Source: Candidatus Nitrotoga sp. SPKER
Lineage (GTDB): Bacteria; Pseudomonadota; Gammaproteobacteria; Burkholderiales; Gallionellaceae
NCBI GenBank assembly: GCA_003402285.1
Contig: QFXG01000014.1
Span: forward strand, 1 to 64,000
DNA length: 64,000 nt
Direction of reading: 5' to 3'
The notes under the pieces were generated by a model. The model saw nothing but the letters and a program-made list of their open reading frames with translations, was not told the DNA's origin and searched no databases. This document shows, piece after piece, positions 37,601-45,332 of the stretch; position 1 is the first letter of the stretch, and each line of letters starts with the position of its first letter. Made by a program: the position numbers and the translations under genes.

Positions 37601-38866
37601 ATGACCCATCCTTATCGTCAGCATCGCCGCATACTTGTCGCAAGCCTGGTTGGAACCGCTGTTGAGTTTTACGATTTTTACGTTTATGCAACGGCGGCGG
37701 CATTGGTGTTCGGCCCCCTATTCTTTCCGGCCAGTTCACCCGCCGCGCAATTGATGCTGTCATTCCTAAGCTTTGGTCTCGCATTCATCGCACGTCCGTT
37801 TGGTGCGGTATTGTTCGGTCATTTTGGTGATCGAATCGGGAGAAAATCGACACTGGTCGCATCGCTGATGCTGATGGGAGTATCGACCCTGCTGATTGCG
37901 TTCTTGCCGACTTATGCAATGGTCGGTTGGATTGCGCCACTATTGTTGTGCATCCTACGCTTCGGCCAGGGACTTGGCCTGGGCGGAGAGTGGGGTGGCG
38001 CAGCATTACTGGCGGTTGAAAATGCCCCTCATGGTTGGCGGGCACGATTCGGTATGATCCCGCAACTGGGCGCGCCGGTTGGGTTCCTTGCTGCCAATGG
38101 GCTGTTTCTGTTAATCGGTATGAGATTGAGCGAAGCAGAATTCGCGTCATGGGGCTGGCGTATACCGTTTCTGGCCAGTGCCATCCTGGTTGGCCTCGGT
38201 CTGTGGGTGCGCCTGAAAATCAAGGAAACACCTGAATTTGCTGAAGCGCTGGCAAAGGATCCTCCGATTCCAGTTCCCATTGGTGAGTTGATCCGCAACC
38301 ATGCACTTGCCACATTTGCCGGGGCTTTCGCAGTAGTAGCCTGTTTTGCGATTTTTTATCTTTCAACCGCTTTTGCGCTTGCCCATGGTACAACCGCCCT
38401 TGGATATAATCGTGAAGTTTTTCTGGCTGTTCAGCTTGCTGCAATTCTGTTTCTCGTTATCGGCATTATCATCTCAGGGATATGTGCCGATGCATTTAAC
38501 GCGGCACGGGTGCTGACATGGGGATGTGCAGCAACCATCGGCTTAGGATTGATATTCGGGCCGCTTTTGGGTTCGGGATCACTTTGGCTGGTATGGGCAG
38601 CATTGTCGCTCGCACTCTTCATCATGGGCTTTGTCTATGGTCCACTCGGCGCATGGCTGCCGTCTCTATTTCCACCACGGGTGCGCTATACCGGAACGTC
38701 GATAGCGTTCAATGCGGGCGGCATCCTGGGTGGAGCTGTTGCCCCGATTGCCGCGCAGGCGCTTAGCGAAATAGGGGGCACGTCACTTGTGGGTCTTTAC
38801 TTGACGGTTGCAGGGGTGCTTAGTTTTGCGGGGCTGATGCTGGCTCGGCGACGTAATGTAAGGTAA
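37601..38866 (+). CDS. MFS transporter, metabolite:H+ symporter (MHS) type
   Basis: The 421-residue protein has 12 predicted membrane helices. MHS marks include GTAVEFYDFYVYATAAALVF at the start, GHFGDRIGRKSTLV in loop 2-3, and RFGQGLGLGGEWGGAALLAVE in helix 4. The family (ProP, ShiA, KgtP) carries osmolytes, shikimate or dicarboxylates; the substrate here is unknown. Its stop codon lies inside a GGTAA tandem repeat. Confidence 0.92.
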   Translation: MTHPYRQHRRILVASLVGTAVEFYDFYVYATAAALVFGPLFFPASSPAAQLMLSFLSFGLAFIARPFGAVLFGHFGDRIGRKSTLVASLMLMGVSTLLIAFLPTYAMVGWIAPLLLCILRFGQGLGLGGEWGGAALLAVENAPHGWRARFGMIPQLGAPVGFLAANGLFLLIGMRLSEAEFASWGWRIPFLASAILVGLGLWVRLKIKETPEFAEALAKDPPIPVPIGELIRNHALATFAGAFAVVACFAIFYLSTAFALAHGTTALGYNREVFLAVQLAAILFLVIGIIISGICADAFNAARVLTWGCAATIGLGLIFGPLLGSGSLWLVWAALSLALFIMGFVYGPLGAWLPSLFPPRVRYTGTSIAFNAGGILGGAVAPIAAQALSEIGGTSLVGLYLTVAGVLSFAGLMLARRRNVR

Positions 38867-38881
38867 GGTAAGGTAAGGTAA
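38860..38881. repeat. pentanucleotide tandem repeat (GTAAG)n
   Basis: About four and a half copies of the five-base unit run through the end of the MFS gene and include its TAA stop. Gain or loss of a unit would not change the stop greatly, because each unit carries a TAA in one frame. Confidence 0.75.
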
Positions 38882-39225
38882 GACAAGGCTTGCCTACAAT
38901 ACGCTCGACATTCGTACCATGAATCCGAAATATTGTTTCTAGTCCGAAAATATCTATTATAAGGATAAAGCTGAAGCTGCCTATGCACGTGGCACATTAT
39001 TCGATAAGCGTCGACGATTGATGAATGATTGGGCTGCGTTTTGTGCCATCGCTGCTGTTAAGGGTGGCACTGTTGTGCAATTACACGGTGGTCAATAAAT
39101 ACAAGCTTAACAAAATAACCATATTGAATATTTGCTAAGCTGGATAGCGTACATACTATTTATCAAAACTCCATTATTTTGATTAACCGTAACAACTACG
39201 ATTAATTTTATATTTAGAGGATATT
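38867..39225. other. gap holding an integrase relic and the promoter of the OMP gene
   Basis: Apart from the integrase tail at 38952-39098 there is no gene. The AT-rich part 39100-39215 should contain the promoter of the barrel protein gene, and TTTAGAGGAT provides its ribosome-binding site. Confidence 0.5.
38952..39098 (+). pseudogene. C-terminal relic of a P4-type tyrosine integrase
   Basis: An open frame reads KAEAAYARGTLFDKRRRLMN followed by DWAAFC and ends at a TAA. This is the typical end of tyrosine integrases (AYxRGDLFEKRRxLMxxWAxYC), carrying the catalytic Tyr. Nothing of the rest remains. It is a scar of an excised or decayed element. Confidence 0.75.
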
Positions 39226-39834
39226 ATGAAAAAAATTGCCTGTGCAATAGTCAAAATTGGTAGTGGAACATTATTAGTCATCTCGACAGCAACAGCCGCA
39301 TTTGGGCAACCAGCGTATTACCTTGGAGGTAGTGTCGGTCAGTCAAAATATAAAGATATTCCGCAAGGTTTGAGAAATGTCGATGATACGGATACTGGGT
39401 ACAAGGTATATGGTGGTTATCAAATCAACCCAAACTGGGGAGTAGAAGCCACCTATTTTGATTTGGGCAAATTTACTGGTAATGACACTGCATTTAATGG
39501 TAGTTCCGTTGTGCCTGTTAATGCATCAGCTAAGGTTCAAGCTTGGGGCTTGGCAGGTGTTTTTACCGCACCAATTACTAGTGGATTTTCTGTATTTGGC
39601 AAACTTGGGTTTACTAGAAGTGAACTAAAAACAAATGCTTCCGGCCTGAATTTTACAGCTCATCAAAAAGAATCCCGTACCGGTGCCAACTATGGAGTTG
39701 GAGCGAAATATGATTTCACTCCAAATTTCGCCGTTCGTGCAGAGTGGGAGCGCTTAAATAAAGTAGGTGAAGATGCGACCACTGGTGAGACAGACATGGA
39801 TTTCCTTTCAGCAGGTCTGACATTCAAATTCTAA
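39226..39834 (+). CDS. outer-membrane beta-barrel protein (OmpA/opacity-like)
   Basis: The 202-residue protein has a signal peptide (cleavage near ATAAFGQ) and then an eight-strand barrel pattern: YYLGGSVGQSKYKD, GYKVYGGYQINPNWGVEATY, FSVFGKLGFTRSE, and the final Phe in FLSAGLTFKF. There is no periplasmic OmpA domain. The role is structural or unknown. A terminator follows. Confidence 0.88.
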   Translation: MKKIACAIVKIGSGTLLVISTATAAFGQPAYYLGGSVGQSKYKDIPQGLRNVDDTDTGYKVYGGYQINPNWGVEATYFDLGKFTGNDTAFNGSSVVPVNASAKVQAWGLAGVFTAPITSGFSVFGKLGFTRSELKTNASGLNFTAHQKESRTGANYGVGAKYDFTPNFAVRAEWERLNKVGEDATTGETDMDFLSAGLTFKF

Positions 39835-39844
39835 ACCTGATGCG

Positions 39845-39868
39845 GCCTTCATAATTTTGAAGGCTTTT
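39845..39868 (+). terminator. terminator of the barrel gene
   Basis: GCCTTCA-TAATTT-TGAAGGC is followed by TTTT, 11 bases after the stop. Confidence 0.75.
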
Positions 39869-39964
39869 GATTAGTTCATGGGCAGGACTTAAGGTTTAAT
39901 CCCGATATGAGAACATGTCGGAATTAAGTTTGTGTTTGGAACAAGGCAAGGTAAGTTTAAATTT

Positions 39965-39986
39965 GAAACCCGCCGAAGCGGGTTTC
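39965..39986. terminator. 9-bp GC-rich hairpin
   Basis: GAAACCCGC-CGAA-GCGGGTTTC is a perfect stem. It sits between convergent genes and may terminate either one, though the T-run is weak. Confidence 0.5.
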
Positions 39987-40039
39987 TATTGAGCCAGTCA
40001 AACTCTCTGAATGACAGATTTCCAAAAGGATTTCATTTG

Positions 40040-40528
40040 TTAATCATCGTCATCATTCTCATCTTCCATCTTGTTGTTTTGAGTATCATTCATCTTCTTA
40101 CCTTGGGAGCCACTCATTTTATTGCTTGATTTATTAGCACTGGAATTTGGTGACCAACAGCATGAGTTGTCCGAACTATCAGTAACTTTAGTTTCGCTCT
40201 TGGGATTGCCGTCGTCCTTTTTTGATCGTGTCTGATTGGAATCCATATTCCTATTACTCATTTTATTACTCTCACCGCTCCTCATCTTCTTGTACGCGGC
40301 CTTCATTTCCTCGGAGCTAAGTTGGCCATCACCATTAGCATCCATTTTTTGGAACGCCTTTTCGCCAAAATTTTTAGACTCTTCTTTGGTAATCATGCCA
40401 TCAGAATTGGTATCCATAGCTTTGAACATATCTTCCTGCATTTTTCCTTTTGATGAATCGGCCTGAGCTATAGCCGGACTTAAAACAAAACATGATGTGA
40501 TAACAAGGGATATAAAAGTTTTTTTCAT
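40040..40528 (-). CDS. secreted EF-hand calcium-binding protein
   Basis: The ~162-residue protein has a signal peptide (cleavage after PAIAQA) and two EF-hands: DTNSDGMITKEE and DANGDGQLSSEE. A low-complexity Ser/Asn/Lys tail with DSSDNSCCW ends in a run of Asp (DENDDDD). Start ATG 40528 has GGAG upstream. It is probably a periplasmic or extracellular Ca2+-binding protein of unknown role. Confidence 0.88.
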   Translation of the reverse strand: MKKTFISLVITSCFVLSPAIAQADSSKGKMQEDMFKAMDTNSDGMITKEESKNFGEKAFQKMDANGDGQLSSEEMKAAYKKMRSGESNKMSNRNMDSNQTRSKKDDGNPKSETKVTDSSDNSCCWSPNSSANKSSNKMSGSQGKKMNDTQNNKMEDENDDDD

Positions 40529-40540
40529 TTGAATCTCCAT

Positions 40541-41052
40541 TTTAAGGTTTTACGGAAGATTTCTAAATCGACGTAGGGTTATGCCGCGCCGAAGAGTTGT
40601 ACCCAAAATAGTTATTGGAAAACTCAGAATTAAGCTTAGCAAAGGATATTAGGTATGGTCTGTGCGTTAGGGCACTTGTAGTGTGGATATAAAACCGTGC
40701 TTTACCGCACAGACTGTCTGCTGCTAATCATCTATTGTGAAATCATTCTCTGCTTAATGTTATCGAGTGTTAATAGCTTAAGTTCCTATAAGCACCCGAG
40801 TCTCCCCCTTGACGCGCATTTAGCAGTGAATATGTAATCTCCTCTTCCGCTCTCTTCCCTCTAGAACAGAGCGGTTTTTTATTGCTCAAAGCGAGACATC
40901 GAACAGAACAGCTTCTTAAATTCAATTATTTTATTTATGCTCTCTGTTTAATGTTAGTAAAGGCAAATAATTTTTCATTATTATTTGTACTTATTCCTCC
41001 TCTGGCGTGCATTAAACAGCGTGCACTATATAACTCTACGCCAGGAAGAATA
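40541..41052. other. 512-base region without a clear gene
   Basis: It contains the promoter side of the EF-hand gene and the candidate small RNA at 40809-40880. A frame running 40882-41052 is only the upstream extension of the small membrane gene. Nothing else is convincing. Confidence 0.4.
40809..40880 (+). ncRNA. candidate short RNA with own promoter and terminator
   Basis: TTGACG (40809-40814), 16 bases, then TATGTA (40831-40836) make a good sigma-70 promoter. A CU-rich stretch CTCCTCTTCCGCTCTCTTCC follows, ending in the hairpin CCGCTCT/AGAGCGG and TTTTTT at 40880. No ORF explains the terminator. The RNA would be about 40 nt and could carry an anti-Shine-Dalgarno seed. Confidence 0.4.
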
Positions 41053-41205
41053 ATGTCTGAACCTATCAACAATAGTTTTAAAGAAGAAAAATTCCAAGAT
41101 CCACTTAAAACCTTTCAAAGAGAATTTTTGGCATTAGCAATAGCAGTTTTAGTTGCGATAGTTATCATTACTGCTGTAACTCCTCAATTATTGCTTATAT
41201 TATAA
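41053..41205 (+). CDS. 50-residue single-TM protein
   Basis: The ATG at 41053 has AGGAAGA upstream. The peptide has a charged N-terminus and one membrane helix (LALAIAVLVAIVIITAVTPQ). A longer frame from 40882 is unlikely because it lacks a ribosome-binding site. The function is unknown. Confidence 0.6.
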   Translation: MSEPINNSFKEEKFQDPLKTFQREFLALAIAVLVAIVIITAVTPQLLLIL

Positions 41206-41237
41206 ATTACTCCCCCCTCTCCAATTAAGGGGCTACT

Positions 41238-41564
41238 ATGAATCACTGGACCTTGCTTTTTTTGCTGCCAATTTTAACAACTGGTTGCGCCACTGTACCA
41301 AAGCCGCTTGCAGCCGGTGCATTTGTCAACGTGACACCCAACGCCGCAAAAAATGGTAATTTCGTTGATCAGCATGTCCGCTGGGGAGGCAGTATTGCAA
41401 AAGCGGAGCCAGGTAAAGATGAGACATGTTTTGAGGTAGTGAGTTACCCCTTGGATAGCAGTACAAGACCTATTGCAACGGATATGACTGAAGGGCGATT
41501 CATTACCTGCGCACCCGATTTTTATGAGCTGTGTCAGTCGAAAAGTAACGCGCATAGCGCATGA
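41238..41564 (+). CDS. Slp-family outer-membrane lipoprotein, C-terminally truncated
   Basis: The 108-residue product has lipobox LTTGC and Slp signatures (QHVRWGGSIAKAEPG; FEVVSYPLDSSTRPIATD; TEGRFITCAPDFYEL). Slp proteins are usually about 170-190 residues, so the last third is lost. The break lies at the left edge of the integrative element, at a copy of AAGTAACGC. The codons after FYEL are foreign. Confidence 0.75.
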   Translation: MNHWTLLFLLPILTTGCATVPKPLAAGAFVNVTPNAAKNGNFVDQHVRWGGSIAKAEPGKDETCFEVVSYPLDSSTRPIATDMTEGRFITCAPDFYELCQSKSNAHSA

Positions 41565-41595
41565 ATGCTGGAGAGTAAAAAAATAAACTTTATAA

Positions 41596-41615
41596 ATGCC
41601 CCCAGTTATGCCCCC
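41596..41615. repeat. left-end integrase arm-type repeats (ATGCCCCC x2)
   Basis: Two direct copies of ATGCCCCC start at 41596 and 41608. The same motif occurs three times, in both orientations, next to the integrase gene at the other end (47911-47958). They are likely arm-binding sites for the integrase N-terminal domain. Confidence 0.65.
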
Positions 41616-41641
41616 TAGCATTCACGACTACAGACAAATTA

Positions 41642-41884
41642 TCATTCCACGAAAGTAACGCTAAGAGACTGCTGCCAAGCTATCACGTCGGATTGTCTCC
41701 ATCGCACTGACCCCGTACCGATCGATAGCGGGCGTGGAAATTTACCTACTTTAATGAGGCGGTAAATCGTTGCTCTGCTGAGACCTGACAATTTTTCAAC
41801 GGTTTTGCGGGGGATGAGACAGTCAACTAATTGAGGTTGTTCAGCACGGGGTGGGCTATTTTGTAGTAAATTTGATTTCATCAT
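41642..41884 (-). CDS. AlpA-family regulator (excisionase-like HTH)
   Basis: The 80-residue protein has the MerR-like winged HTH of AlpA: IPRKTVEKLSGLSRATIYRL, then GKFPRPLSIG and VRWRQSDVIAWQQS. AlpA proteins regulate integrase expression and excision in P4-like satellites and islands. It is the last gene in the element's minus-strand run. Confidence 0.9.
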   Translation of the reverse strand: MMKSNLLQNSPPRAEQPQLVDCLIPRKTVEKLSGLSRATIYRLIKVGKFPRPLSIGTGSVRWRQSDVIAWQQSLSVTFVE

Positions 41885-41915
41885 TTTATTCCTGAAAAGT
41901 GAGCTGCAAACGATG

Positions 41916-42851
41916 TTATTTCCAAGAACATGCCCAGCCAGCTAGCATGCCTTCCCCATCCCACACAAAACCAACTGAACCGCCCGACGCCTCTTTCAGC
42001 TTGTCGAGGGCAACATCCATCACACGGCGCTCTGAGCGTAGCGAGAGGGTAAAACACTCCATAGGCACCTGAATGTTGCGCGACGAGCGGAAACGATGCT
42101 TGTTGAGCTTCCTATCGCCTGTTGCAAACGCTTTGACCAGATACTTGCCGAGGTATTGAACCAGATAGAGCCGCTGATCTTTACGAGTGCCTTTGGGAGC
42201 GCTCACGTCGATATTTCCTTCACCTATAATTTCGCGCCACAATCTACGAAGCAGCACCACATCTTGGCGACCACGAACTGCTAGGTGCCAATGCCATGCG
42301 CCCCGTTCCTGTTGTTCAGCAACGGCGACATACAACCAATCGGGCAAATTGAATTTCACTTTTCGGACAAAGCGATTCAGATCGTCTGATGCACGTTTGA
42401 AATCTGTGATGTTTTCGCGGTAAGTGAGGGTAAGCAAGTGCGTGAGGTTTGCTCCCAAGATTAACTGACGCAGGCGGGATTTTGCGCGGCGAATTGCGCG
42501 ATCCTCATTATGGGTGCGTTGAATTGACGAACCACGAGCAGCTTTGTGAGTTGAACTTAAACCAACAAAAGACCACCCCACCTCTGCAAGCCCTTTGCCA
42601 TAGTTGCGTAAGGTAATGCGATTTTTAGCGGTGCTGGGTGTGTTGGAATATGTCCTCTTTTCAAGTCTAGGGGCGGCTGCGCCGCCCAAACCCGAGGACG
42701 CTCCCACGGACAGCGCGTGCGGAACGGGCGCTATTGCCACCTCGCCGCATTCCCTAAATTCGGTACGTGGCGCGCTAGCGCGCACCTCCGTCCCAAATTT
42801 TGGAAACGCGGCTACGGCGGCCCCAGTAAAACCTTCAAATTTCTGTTTCAT
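41916..42851 (-). CDS. HUH-type rolling-circle Rep
   Basis: The 311-residue replication initiator has motif II H187-W-H189 in RGAWHWHLAVRG, upstream LTLTYRENITDFKRA (motif I), and candidate nicking tyrosines Y233 and Y237 (LVQYLGKYLVK). An AGGAG lies before the ATG. The first ~90 residues are Ala/Pro/Gly-rich and coincide with GC-rich palindromes, so a replication origin may be embedded there. It likely replicates the excised element as ssDNA. Confidence 0.85.
   Translation of the reverse strand: MKQKFEGFTGAAVAAFPKFGTEVRASAPRTEFRECGEVAIAPVPHALSVGASSGLGGAAAPRLEKRTYSNTPSTAKNRITLRNYGKGLAEVGWSFVGLSSTHKAARGSSIQRTHNEDRAIRRAKSRLRQLILGANLTHLLTLTYRENITDFKRASDDLNRFVRKVKFNLPDWLYVAVAEQQERGAWHWHLAVRGRQDVVLLRRLWREIIGEGNIDVSAPKGTRKDQRLYLVQYLGKYLVKAFATGDRKLNKHRFRSSRNIQVPMECFTLSLRSERRVMDVALDKLKEASGGSVGFVWDGEGMLAGWACSWK
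42671..42783. repeat. GC-rich palindromes inside the Rep N-terminal codons
   Basis: GGGCGGC-TGC-GCCGCCC at 42671-42687 and the perfect 14-mer GCGCGCTAGCGCGC at 42770-42783 are found in an otherwise AT-rich element. They are candidates for a nick-site stem-loop (double-strand origin). Confidence 0.5.
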
Positions 42852-42958
42852 GTTGTGCTCCTATTGAGTTAACGGAGCACGAATCATCTTGCAGATAACA
42901 GGACATAAAAATTCCCGCCAAGTAGAAAAATGATATTTCTATAAATAGACGGGAGTTT

Positions 42959-43648
42959 TTAAACCGCGTTGGTATTGAGTTTCTTGCTTTTAGGCCTACC
43001 AGGTTTGCGAACACTATCTGGTGCAACTTCACTCAACCAATTGCGGAGGGTGTTTTTTCCCGTGTAAAGTTTGCCACCGCCATATTCCAAAATAGCTGTA
43101 TGCTCTGACATAGCAGTGATGGTCATTGTTGGATATACATCCCAAAGAGTTTTAGCAACTGCTTGGCAGACAAGTTTATCTATCTGCGAAGGGCGTAAAG
43201 ATTGTGATTGAAGCTGAATTTGAGCGGGTGCTAAATCATTGGGATCTTCATTTGCTGTACGAGAATTCTCTTGAATTAATGGCCACCAAAAGGATGGGTA
43301 GTCGCATTGCTGTTCCATGCAATATTGGAGCAGTCCATCGCATCCAATATAATATGTATCGAGTGCACTCTTGTCGTATTTTCGTGATAGGCAATTTGCC
43401 AATTCGACAGGAAATTCGTTTACATAGTAGTTTCTAATTTCTGAGCGAAATCCCGAGCGCCTGCTATCTTCAGGCAACTCTGACGCTATCACGTGACAAA
43501 GAGTAATACCATCATCTAATACACCACGACAGATAAATCTGATTGAGTCTTGCACATTCAGAGGGAGATCACAAGGATCAGTTTTATCTGGATTAATATC
43601 ATGCCATCGGTGAGCGATTTCCCAAATTGAAAGGTAGTGGTCAATCAT
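42959..43648 (-). CDS. hypothetical protein with C-terminal HTH-like segment
   Basis: The 229-residue protein is not recognised. The C-terminus (LYTGKNTLRNWLSEVAPDSV, then RKPGRPKSKK) looks like a recognition helix followed by an AT-hook-like basic tail. It sits between Rep and the cargo pair on the same strand, so a regulatory or replication-accessory role in the element is plausible. Confidence 0.6.
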   Translation of the reverse strand: MIDHYLSIWEIAHRWHDINPDKTDPCDLPLNVQDSIRFICRGVLDDGITLCHVIASELPEDSRRSGFRSEIRNYYVNEFPVELANCLSRKYDKSALDTYYIGCDGLLQYCMEQQCDYPSFWWPLIQENSRTANEDPNDLAPAQIQLQSQSLRPSQIDKLVCQAVAKTLWDVYPTMTITAMSEHTAILEYGGGKLYTGKNTLRNWLSEVAPDSVRKPGRPKSKKLNTNAV

Positions 43649-43712
43649 CGCGTTTTTAATTTCTTAAATTTTAATTAAAAATTACGATAGAAGGTTTTTA
43701 CGTCAACCGTAT

Positions 43713-45332
43713 TTATTTATGTACAAGATGTGATTTCTTAATCGTTATAATATTCTGAGCCAAATCGAAAGAGAAATTACTGTGCATTGAAGATTGAGTT
43801 AATGCGGGTGGATCATCTGTTGCCAAATTCATTTTAATGGAAGCTAATATTTTTTGACCTGCTTTTGAATTTGATTTTTTTACCATATCAAACGCTTCAT
43901 TTATAAGTTCCTGTGCATTTGGAGTTTTCATAATAAACGCTTCACGTGCCATAAAAGACAATGCGATACTTTTTGCCTCGCCAGATTTATTGTCAAACCA
44001 CTCAAGTGCCTTGCGATAGTATTCTTCCGCTTCTTGAAACTTTCCTGTTCTGTAATGAATCATGCCTAGATTAGCTAATGTATGTCCACTAATTGCATTA
44101 GATTTACGATACTCTAACAAACAAACTTTATGAAGATGAATAATAGATTCCTCAATTTTATTTTGAAAGGCAAGAGCGCATACTAAGTTGTTTCTTAATT
44201 CAGTATCCTCTGGATCCAATAGCAAAGCGTCAAGCGCGTATTGCTCAGATAATTCCGCATCGCCAAGAATTAATAAAACAAATGTAGCTGCCCGGAGAGG
44301 GCGGGGTGAAAATGGTTCATCAAAAAACCATGAAATTGCTGCATCCTTGGCTTTTTCAAAATCACCTTCAATGTGTTTCTGATAATAAAGAGCTTCCGAT
44401 GAAAATGGGCCATTAAACCAATCTTCACGTATATTAATGTTTATCCCATATTTCTGGGAAACCCATATAGCTTGAGCAATAACATTATCATTAGGATTGA
44501 CTAATGCTCGGTTAAATATTTTTTTGGATTGTTTTATATCACCACTAGCTATCATGATAGAAGCTATAGCACCTCTTAACTCACCTAATTGGTATGGTGA
44601 AATCCGATCGGATTCACTCATAGCGCGTGCTGTATTAAACTGTTTGTGTTGCCTTCCAAGTAACTCCTCAATAGATAACTTTGATGCCAATAACCAAGGA
44701 TCGTGAAGTGTTCTAGGTGAATTATTAATAAATCGTAAGGCAAGTTCAGCTTCATCAATTTGTATAAAAAACCTTGCGGCAGAGCGAAGTGCAAATGTGT
44801 GATTAGGGAATAAATTTATAGCAGTGAGTATCGCTTTTTTAGCCTTCTCATTCTGGCCGAGTGCTGAATATATTCGCGCTAAATCAACTAATGCAACAGC
44901 ATTTTTAGGATTAATTTGTATATTTTTTTTTAATTGTGACGCTTCTTGATAATATAAATCTCTTGGACGCAAAACGGTTTTTATTCTCGAGTTTTCCTCA
45001 GAAAGTTTCTCTGCATTTAGGATACCTCGAGAGATTTCTTTAATAATTTTGGAGGTGGGTTCATTTAATGAAGCTACATATTCAGCTGGCTCCATGAGAA
45101 ATGGTATTGCAGATGGAATATGAGAAAAATTAAGTAGATCCGCAGCTCCACCTACAGATTTATGCTTGCGCCATTCATTGAGTGTTTCAATTAAATTTTC
45201 TTGATTAAATTCTTTAACGAATCGCTGAGTATCGCTTGAGCTTAACGTTGGAGAGGCCGTCATTGTTTCAGAGATTGATGAGTCCCTCCATCTTGGAATA
45301 ATCCTTCTCTCCCATTTATATATCACTAACAT
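43713..45332 (-). CDS. TPR-repeat protein, partner of the kinase
   Basis: The ~539-residue protein consists mostly of tetratricopeptide-like helical pairs (for example NPKNAVALVDLARIYSALGQ, HTLANLGMIHYRTGKFQEAE and EYYRKALEWF). The annotated start overlaps the kinase stop by 17 bp; a GTG at 45326 or an ATG at 45263 are alternatives. It has no membrane helix. TPR proteins beside kinases commonly serve as sensors, substrates or scaffolds. AT-rich, unlike the host genes. Confidence 0.8.
   Translation of the reverse strand: MLVIYKWERRIIPRWRDSSISETMTASPTLSSSDTQRFVKEFNQENLIETLNEWRKHKSVGGAADLLNFSHIPSAIPFLMEPAEYVASLNEPTSKIIKEISRGILNAEKLSEENSRIKTVLRPRDLYYQEASQLKKNIQINPKNAVALVDLARIYSALGQNEKAKKAILTAINLFPNHTFALRSAARFFIQIDEAELALRFINNSPRTLHDPWLLASKLSIEELLGRQHKQFNTARAMSESDRISPYQLGELRGAIASIMIASGDIKQSKKIFNRALVNPNDNVIAQAIWVSQKYGININIREDWFNGPFSSEALYYQKHIEGDFEKAKDAAISWFFDEPFSPRPLRAATFVLLILGDAELSEQYALDALLLDPEDTELRNNLVCALAFQNKIEESIIHLHKVCLLEYRKSNAISGHTLANLGMIHYRTGKFQEAEEYYRKALEWFDNKSGEAKSIALSFMAREAFIMKTPNAQELINEAFDMVKKSNSKAGQKILASIKMNLATDDPPALTQSSMHSNFSFDLAQNIITIKKSHLVHK

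Noticed and set aside
41500-41580. Duplicate of the tRNA-Ser 3' end as the left attachment site
   Set aside because: Only a weak partial match to the tRNA 3' sequence (AGCTGTG...TCGAA) is seen at 41527-41543; too poor to claim tRNA-site integration.
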